From an uncultured Bacteroides sp. (GTDB taxonomy: Bacteria > Bacteroidota > Bacteroidia > Bacteroidales > Bacteroidaceae): a stretch of 38,386 nucleotides of DNA. The position numbers were made by a program, and so were the translations under genes. The stretch is from contig UQTJ01000029.1 of the NCBI GenBank assembly GCA_900544075.1, positions 1 through 38,386 of the forward strand. Reading direction: 5' to 3'. A model generated the notes under the pieces. That model searched no databases, was not told the DNA's origin, and was given only the letters and a program-made list of their open reading frames with translations. Shown in pieces: positions 33,225 through 38,386 of the stretch; within the stretch, counting starts at the first letter, position 1; each line of letters opens with the position of its first letter.

Positions 33225-34883
33225 TCATAATTGAACCGGTTTTGAGTGTTTCCACATTCTGTACATGTAGTAAGCACAATGAGTCACGGCAAAGACAAAT
33301 GATATTGTCAGCAGCGTTTTATCGGCTTCCCAGCCTACTGTCTGCTGATGCCACAATCCGGTTATTATGCTCATGACAGATAGCGATATACCCATGATAT
33401 TCAGTACCATATCACCCTTTCTTATCTTTACTCCGTTTTCCAGCTTGCTGTGTCTGATGCCGTATGATGCATATACATCCAGCCCTATAAGCATCCACAG
33501 TACGAGTCTTATCCATGTATCTGCAGGTAAGAAACACATCATGCACAGGCAAGTCAGTATTCCTAATATTGGAACAACCGGCACGAAAGGAATCTTGAAT
33601 GCACGTGGGGCATCAGGCATCGTCTTCCGCACTACAAGTATTCCGGCACAAACCAATGTAAATGCAAGCAGAGTACCTATACTTGTCATTTCGCCTGCCA
33701 CCTGTGCAGGTACAAATCCGGCCAAAAGGCTTACCACTACCATGAATAACAAATTGCTGTGTACCGGTGTTCTTGTCTTTTCGTTTATTTTTGAGAAAAA
33801 TTTCGGCAATAGTCCGTCGTGGCTCATACTGAGGAATATACGACTTTGTCCCATAAGAGTAACCATAATCACAGAGCAATAGCCTAACAATATAGCCAGG
33901 ATAATAGCTTTGTTCAGCCAAGGATAGGCAGGAGTAATTATCCCGGAAGCGTCTGCTGTACCCATATGCTCTATAGCTACAGCTACCGGGGCAATCCCTA
34001 CATGACCTTTAAATTCTGTATAATGTGCCACCCCGGTCATAACATGTGCAAACAGGATATATAAAACCGTACATACCAGAAGGGATACCAAAATACCTAT
34101 AGGCATATCACGTTTAGGATTTTTAGTTTCCTGAGCTGCTGTACTTACTGTATCGAATCCTAAGAATGCAAAGAATACTATGGCTGCACCACGGAATATA
34201 CCGGAAATACCAAATTCACCTAACTTTCCTGTGTTGTCAGGAATGTAAGGAGTATAATTTTCTGTCTGGATGAATTTCCATCCAAGGACAATGAATACCA
34301 TGATAACTGCGATTTTCAGAAAAACGATAAATCCGTTGAAGATGGAGCTTCCTGCTGTACCGCGCATCAGTATTATACTCATCATTATAACTATAAGTAT
34401 GGCTGGTATGTTTATTATACCTCCGTCCCATGGACAGGCAGTCAGGTTGTGCGGAAGATAAATACCCAAGTTTTCGAGAAAAACGACTATATATCTGCTC
34501 CAGCTTATACTCACAGTCGTTGCTGCAACGGTGTATTCCAATACCAGATCCCAGCCTATAATCCAGGCTATGAGCTCACCCATCGTGGCATATGAATATG
34601 TATATGCACTTCCCGACACTGGAATCATAGATGCGAATTCCGCATAGCACAATCCGGCAAAACAGCATCCTATAGCTGCAATGACGAACGACAGCGTTAT
34701 CGCTGGTCCGCTAAACTCCGAAGCTACAGTCCCTGTAATTGAGAAAAGTCCTGCACCTATTATTACTCCAACTCCAAGTGCTACCAGGCTAACCGGACCA
34801 AGTACCCTTTTCAGAGTCTTACTTCCTGAGGCCTGTGCTTCAGCCTGCATGGACTCAATGCTTTTTCTGATGAATAGTCCCAT
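33225..34883 (-). CDS. APC-superfamily amino-acid permease
   Basis: An inner-membrane amino-acid transporter of 552 residues and about 12-14 helices. The first helix carries the APC signature VGVIIGAGLFSITG (about 38-51), where the unwound GxG segment binds the substrate carboxyl group. FAFLGFDTVSTAAQETKNPKRDMPIGI, the helix 6 region, is typical of the cationic-amino-acid-type (CAT) branch. The N-terminus has a short amphipathic stretch (SIESMQAEAQASGSKTLKRVLG). It lies 28 bp after rsgA and may be read from the same transcript. The substrate is not evident; cationic or branched amino acids would fit the branch. Confidence 0.88.
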   Translation of the reverse strand: MGLFIRKSIESMQAEAQASGSKTLKRVLGPVSLVALGVGVIIGAGLFSITGTVASEFSGPAITLSFVIAAIGCCFAGLCYAEFASMIPVSGSAYTYSYATMGELIAWIIGWDLVLEYTVAATTVSISWSRYIVVFLENLGIYLPHNLTACPWDGGIINIPAILIVIMMSIILMRGTAGSSIFNGFIVFLKIAVIMVFIVLGWKFIQTENYTPYIPDNTGKLGEFGISGIFRGAAIVFFAFLGFDTVSTAAQETKNPKRDMPIGILVSLLVCTVLYILFAHVMTGVAHYTEFKGHVGIAPVAVAIEHMGTADASGIITPAYPWLNKAIILAILLGYCSVIMVTLMGQSRIFLSMSHDGLLPKFFSKINEKTRTPVHSNLLFMVVVSLLAGFVPAQVAGEMTSIGTLLAFTLVCAGILVVRKTMPDAPRAFKIPFVPVVPILGILTCLCMMCFLPADTWIRLVLWMLIGLDVYASYGIRHSKLENGVKIRKGDMVLNIMGISLSVMSIITGLWHQQTVGWEADKTLLTISFVFAVTHCAYYMYRMWKHSKPVQL

Positions 34884-34911
34884 TCTGTTCTATTTGTAAA
34901 TGTATTAATAT

Positions 34912-35847
34912 TTAATAGGCCGAGCGGTATTTGCCGTCCTCTTTGTCGTCAAGAATACTCAGGTAAGAAGTGTATCTTGATTCACTGATATAATGTTTTT
35001 CCACAGCTTCTCTCACGGCACATCCCGGTTCATGGCGGTGCGTGCAGTTACTGTATTTACAGTCAGCCGAGAATTTGAATATTTCCTTGAAATAATGTCC
35101 CACCTCTTCTTCTTCCATATCGAATGTTCCGAATCCCTTTATACCCGGAGTGTCAATTATGTATCCTCCTCCGTTCACGGGGAACATTTCGGAGAAAGTG
35201 GTAGTATGCATACCTTTGTTGTGTACGTTTGAGATATCTCCTGTTTTCAGGTTCTGTTCAGGCAATATAGCATTTATCAGTGTAGATTTTCCTACACCGG
35301 AATTTCCGGAAAACAGAGTTATTTTTCCAGCCAAAGCTTCTTTGATATCATCTATGCCTATATTGTTCAGAGCCGAAACCTTATAGCATTGGTAACCTAT
35401 GGTGGTATATAAGTTTATAAGCCCCTCCAGATATCTGTTTTCATCCTCCGAGTATCGGTCAGTCTTGTTAAACACCAGGCACACCGGTACGCGGTAAGCT
35501 TCGGCCGATGCAAGGAAGCGGTCGATGAAGGTAGTCGATGTTTCAGGGTAGTTCACTGTAATAATAAGCATGCACTGGTCAAGGTTTGATGCAATGATGT
35601 GCGATTGCTTTGAAAGGTTTGAGGAGCGTCTTATAATATAATTCTTTCTGTCCTCTATTTCTGTGATGAAGGCAGTACCTTCCTGGTTGCGTATGATTTT
35701 CACACGGTCGCCTACAGCTACCGGATTGGTGCTTCTGATACCTTTAAGTCGGAAATTGCCTTTAATTTTACATTCCACTTCGCTCCCGTCGTCTGTCTTC
35801 ACGAGATACCAGCTACCTGTATTTTTTATTACTAAACCTTTGTCCAA
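34912..35847 (-). CDS. rsgA: Ribosome small-subunit-dependent GTPase A
   Basis: A circularly permuted GTPase that checks late 30S assembly. In 311 residues an N-terminal OB fold (about 1-70) is followed by motifs in permuted order: G4 NKTD (127-130), G1 GNSGVGKST (181-189) and G3 DTPG (232-235). A C-terminal zinc knuckle follows, with Cys263, Cys268, His270 and Cys276. Length is normal. It follows frr across a 129-bp gap that contains a hairpin. Confidence 0.96.
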   Translation of the reverse strand: MDKGLVIKNTGSWYLVKTDDGSEVECKIKGNFRLKGIRSTNPVAVGDRVKIIRNQEGTAFITEIEDRKNYIIRRSSNLSKQSHIIASNLDQCMLIITVNYPETSTTFIDRFLASAEAYRVPVCLVFNKTDRYSEDENRYLEGLINLYTTIGYQCYKVSALNNIGIDDIKEALAGKITLFSGNSGVGKSTLINAILPEQNLKTGDISNVHNKGMHTTTFSEMFPVNGGGYIIDTPGIKGFGTFDMEEEEVGHYFKEIFKFSADCKYSNCTHRHEPGCAVREAVEKHYISESRYTSYLSILDDKEDGKYRSAY

Positions 35848-35882
35848 GAGATTCTGTTTTTTTATGTTGATGAATAAATGAT

Positions 35883-35943
35883 AAAAGAAGAAACTGCCTG
35901 TCTTAAAACCTTGTTTTGCAGAAATCGGGCAGATTCTTCTTTT
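35883..35943 (-). terminator. Probable terminator of frr
   Basis: AAAAGAAGAAACTGCCTG (35883-35900) pairs imperfectly with CGGGCAGATTCTTCTTTT (35926-35943), giving a stem of about 16 pairs with a 25-nt loop. A second 9-bp hairpin, GTATAATAC (35955-35963) with GTATTATAC (35974-35982), overlaps the frr stop codon. Part of the transcripts may read through into rsgA. Confidence 0.55.
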
Positions 35944-35976
35944 ATATAATGTATGTATAATACTTTTCTCGGCGTA

Positions 35977-36537
35977 TTATACAGTCATGATTTCCTTATC
36001 TTTGGCAGCAAACATATCGTCAATCTGCTTGATAAACTTGTCGTGTACCTTCTGCAGTTTGGCTTCGCTGTTTTTCTGCTCGTCTTCAGGCATACCGTCT
36101 TTAACAGCTTTCTTCAGAGCGTCGATGGCGTCACGACGTGCGTTGCGTACACTTACCTTAGCTGTTTCCACTTCACCCTTACACTGTTTTGACAGCTGTT
36201 TACGGCGTTCCTCAGTCAATGGAGGAATTCCGATGCGGATGATTTCGCCATTGTTTTCAGGCATAATTCCAAGTTCTGAGTCGATTATGGCCTTCTCAAT
36301 CACGCGGAACATGCTCTTATCCCAAGGTTTGATAGCTATACTTCTTGCATCAGGAGTAGTTACTGCAGCTACATTGTTGATTGGAACCATGCTTCCGTAT
36401 GAGTCAACTCTGATGCCGTCTAACAAACGTACGTCTGCCTTTCCGGCACGGATATGTGCCAATGCTTCGTCTAAGTACATGATTGCCATGTCCATTTTCT
36501 CTTCAGCTTCGCTGATTATAGTTTTTGAATCTGCCAT
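35977..36537 (-). CDS. frr: Ribosome recycling factor
   Basis: With EF-G, RRF splits the post-termination ribosome. The 186-residue length is exactly standard. Landmarks are the three-helix-bundle segments LAHIRAGKADVRLLDGIRVDSYGSMVPINNVAAVTTPDARSIAIKPWDKSMFRVIEKAI, GEIIRIGIPPLTEERRKQLSKQCK and VRNARRDAIDALKKAVKDG. Its promoter is a near-consensus match at 36589-36619. Confidence 0.97.
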   Translation of the reverse strand: MADSKTIISEAEEKMDMAIMYLDEALAHIRAGKADVRLLDGIRVDSYGSMVPINNVAAVTTPDARSIAIKPWDKSMFRVIEKAIIDSELGIMPENNGEIIRIGIPPLTEERRKQLSKQCKGEVETAKVSVRNARRDAIDALKKAVKDGMPEDEQKNSEAKLQKVHDKFIKQIDDMFAAKDKEIMTV

Positions 36538-36588
36538 TATTTTGTTGTTTTTTAGGTTATACTATTATATGATAATAAATTAAGTGAA

Positions 36589-36619
36589 CAAAAGTATGAG
36601 TTTTTTTGCTCTTTTGCAA
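36589..36619 (-). promoter_or_regulatory. frr promoter
   Basis: On the minus strand TTG (36617-36619), a 20-nt spacer and TACTTTTG (36589-36596) match the Bacteroides consensus. It lies about 55 bp before the frr start codon. Confidence 0.7.
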
Positions 36620-36667
36620 TAGTTTATGGATAAATTGATATTTATATAGCCTTTACGGCTAAACAAA

Positions 36668-36710
36668 ATATCCTGTTTCGCTACTTTTTGTGTTATGCGA
36701 AACAGGATAT
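36668..36710 (-). terminator. Terminator after the PepSY-like lipoprotein gene
   Basis: ATATCCTGTTTCGC (36668-36681) pairs perfectly over 14 bp with 36697-36710 across a 15-nt loop. A T-rich tail (TATTTTGTTT on the minus strand) follows. It lies 20 bp after the stop codon. Confidence 0.8.
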
Positions 36711-36730
36711 CTCTATGTTTTCAGGAAAAA

Positions 36731-38023
36731 TCAGTCTTTATATTCTGCCTTAAGTTGTCCTTCTTTGGTAATTAGCACGTTATATTCACTTCCGTTTTTC
36801 TCAGCCTCTATCTCGTACCATGTTTCAGCGGTAGTTTCTACTACTTTTGCATCATCGTCATAATCTCTGTAGTTTGATGAAATGTAGCTTTTCACAACTT
36901 CCGGAAGGCTGTTGTATTTAATTTCATATTCAGTTCTTACCCATTCGTTCTTTCCGTTGAAATATACATCTTTCTCTCTTCCGTCATGTCTGATTTCTAT
37001 TTCCGTAAGTCCGTCGTCATAATCCTTGTCGGTAATTATGGCTCCCGGATATCTTTCGTCAATTAAATTCTGTATAGAGGAATCTGTCGATATACCTCCG
37101 CCTGTTTCATCGCTGAAATCAGGTTTGGATTCCATTTTGTTTCCTTTGGTGTCGAAGTACAGTTCGATATCGTTGTCATGACTGCCTTCTATCTCTACGC
37201 TGTAGAAGTTTCCTTTCGAAGCAGTTTCGTAATATTCAATATCTTCAATGCCGTAGTTCGGATAGTTTGTTTGAATGAAGTTCAGTGCTTCGGCTGGGAG
37301 TTTTGATGAATTTCTGTTGTAATCCTTTTTCGTATATATCCATTTGTTTGCTGAAGTCAGCAGGGCATCATGCTTGATGTTTTCGAGAATGAATTCCACT
37401 TCTATACATTCGTCTTCATGGTCTATATCAACTATTACAGCTCCCGGATACTTGCTTTCCACCCATGAGTACACATCATTAGCCGGCTGGGTAGGCAGCA
37501 GTTGTGTGAAGTCCTGGTTCTTGTCCGCATCGATAACCTCCTTCACTAAGACACCATCCTCCGAGTAGTATAAGTCAGCTTCAGTTTCGGTGCCATTTTC
37601 TTCTTTTTCCACCTCTATCACGTAAAGAGTCAGACCTTCATCATTCTTTACTATTACGTCCACTTCACCCTCGTGCATCCATGGCGATTTTGAGTATGAA
37701 CTTTCTTCAAAAGCCGTTTTTACAGTCTGCGGTATAGAAGAGAAACTCATGTCATGTTCGTGCATCATGAATTTCGCCGTATTTTTTTCAAACCATGCAG
37801 TATAGTCAGTGTAATTTCCGCTTCTGCTTCCGTTCCAGTCGAATGATACAACAGCATAGTTTCCGTTTGTAGACCATGATACATCAGTAGCTCCAGGGAA
37901 CTCGCGTTCGAAAGCAGCATAAACAGCATTGTCAATGTTATTGCCATTGTTATGCTTGTCGCATGAAGTAAATACAAAGATGCCGCACAATAAAGCAGCG
38001 GTAGTAAGTTTAATTTGCTTCAT
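36731..38023 (-). CDS. Lipoprotein with three PepSY-like repeats
   Basis: A 430-residue exported protein with a lipobox ending at Cys21 (FTSC), so it is anchored in the periplasm or on the surface. After the anchor come three units of about 130 residues, each opening with a helix and a PGA turn: FEREFPGATDVSW, VESKYPGAVIVDI and IDERYPGAIITDK. Each continues with a strand ending in Y/W and a second half starting LPxxVKxxI/F (IPQTVKTAFEESSY, LPAEALNFIQTNYPNY, LPEVVKSYISSNYRDY). This is the pattern of the Bacteroidetes PepSY-like (DUF2874) family. Function is unknown; PepSY-type domains have been linked to protease inhibition. It is highly acidic and monocistronic, with a TATGTTTG -7 box at 38050-38057. 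Confidence 0.8.
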   Translation of the reverse strand: MKQIKLTTAALLCGIFVFTSCDKHNNGNNIDNAVYAAFEREFPGATDVSWSTNGNYAVVSFDWNGSRSGNYTDYTAWFEKNTAKFMMHEHDMSFSSIPQTVKTAFEESSYSKSPWMHEGEVDVIVKNDEGLTLYVIEVEKEENGTETEADLYYSEDGVLVKEVIDADKNQDFTQLLPTQPANDVYSWVESKYPGAVIVDIDHEDECIEVEFILENIKHDALLTSANKWIYTKKDYNRNSSKLPAEALNFIQTNYPNYGIEDIEYYETASKGNFYSVEIEGSHDNDIELYFDTKGNKMESKPDFSDETGGGISTDSSIQNLIDERYPGAIITDKDYDDGLTEIEIRHDGREKDVYFNGKNEWVRTEYEIKYNSLPEVVKSYISSNYRDYDDDAKVVETTAETWYEIEAEKNGSEYNVLITKEGQLKAEYKD

Positions 38024-38103
38024 AATAATTCTTTTTTATTGTTACGATACAAACATACTATTGAATTCTGAAAAGATTTGGGAATTTTTGAGGGATTTTC
38101 CTC

Positions 38104-38179
38104 TTTTTCAAAACGCTTCGTCATTCGACTTCAAACGACGAAGCGTTTTGATTCGAATGACGAAGCGTTTTTGTTTGCA
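38104..38179. repeat. 11/22-bp-phased inverted repeat element (copy C)
   Basis: GACGAAGCGTTTT occurs at 38137 and 38159, exactly 22 bp apart, with an inverted copy at 38110-38122. The outer pair makes a perfect 19-bp stem: AAAACGCTTCGTCATTCGA (38110-38128) with 38154-38172. The inner copy can compete for the same left arm, so two alternative hairpins are possible. AAC at 38112 and 38134, and GTT at 38145 and 38167, keep the 11-bp register. Confidence 0.8.
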
Positions 38180-38351
38180 TATGTTGGATCGATTTTTGAA
38201 TAGCATATATTATAATAATAAGGTGTGTATCTATAATAACTTTTTCTATATATGTAATGTATGAAGTGGTAAAGTTAATATATTATATATTGATTAACAG
38301 ATATTTAAGTATAAACCTATAATTTTTTTCGAAAAAAACTTGTCGAAAGTA

Positions 38352-38381
38352 TTGCATGAATGAAAAAAGTGCGTACCTTTG
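38352..38381 (+). promoter_or_regulatory. Rightward promoter leading out of the window
   Basis: TTG (38352-38354), a 19-nt spacer and TACCTTTG (38374-38381) match the Bacteroides consensus perfectly. Transcription would start at or just beyond the window edge. The sequence style resembles promoters of stable RNA genes, but the gene is not visible. Confidence 0.65.
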
Positions 38382-38386
38382 CATCC

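Larger units (their letters stand above)
38024..38386. other. Non-coding right end of the window
   Basis: No gene is visible. The stretch holds the leftward -7 box of the lipoprotein gene (TATGTTTG, 38050-38057), the phased inverted repeat C (38104-38179), an AT-rich segment with nothing recognisable (38180-38340), and a rightward promoter at its end. Confidence 0.6.

Noticed and set aside
1..38386. Insertion sequences, integrases, tRNA or rRNA genes
   Set aside because: No transposase or integrase motif, no tRNA-like cloverleaf with conserved arms, and no rRNA sequence was recognised on either strand.

Overview
The window is a piece of a Bacteroidales chromosome, most likely Bacteroides or Phocaeicola. 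Four things point there: promoters of the form TTG-N19/20-TAnnTTTG; a murF-alr gene fusion; a complex I operon with fused nuoCD and no nuoEFG; and exported proteins whose signal peptides end in A|Q or a lipobox Cys. All assignments rest on reading protein motifs by eye; no database search was run. Except for two genes at 20204-23631, every gene lies on the minus strand. I see no rRNA, tRNA, CRISPR array, insertion sequence or phage gene.

Layout, left to right. 1-308 is non-coding, with a leftward promoter and an 11-bp-phased inverted repeat. Next come manA (309-1280) and a two-gene operon for a TonB-dependent receptor and a beta-helix-like surface lipoprotein (1439-5350). 5539-16208 is the 11-subunit complex I operon, transcribed nuoA-B-CD-H-I-J-K-L-M-N, with AT-rich palindromic repeats in most of its gene gaps. 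A small exported protein of unknown function (16366-16788) follows, then the dxs-trkA pair (16875-20110). A divergent promoter region leads to a plus-strand pair, a GSCFA-domain protein and the MurF-Alr fusion (20204-23631). A second phased inverted repeat fills the convergent gap.

23825-26211 is a two-gene operon: an orphan galactitol-type PTS EIIC membrane protein and a KduI uronate isomerase that carries a signal peptide. This is the most unusual gene pair in the window, because KduI is normally cytoplasmic and no PTS IIA, IIB, HPr or EI gene is nearby. 26464-33114 is a six-gene operon (cysQ, SLC13 permease, cysC, cysD, cysN, sulfotransferase) that makes PAPS, transfers its sulfonate and recycles PAP. 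It contains no PAPS or sulfite reductase, so it looks dedicated to sulfonating a small molecule, like the steroid sulfonation cluster known from B. thetaiotaomicron.

33225-36537 holds an APC amino-acid permease, rsgA and frr. 36731-38023 encodes a lipoprotein with three PepSY-like repeats. The last 363 bases are non-coding, with a third phased repeat and a strong rightward promoter at the very end whose gene lies outside.

The structural observation I rate highest is that three separate intergenic regions (about 181-300, 23661-23748 and 38104-38179) share no sequence, yet all consist of short elements repeated at 11 or 22 bp and in inverted orientation.
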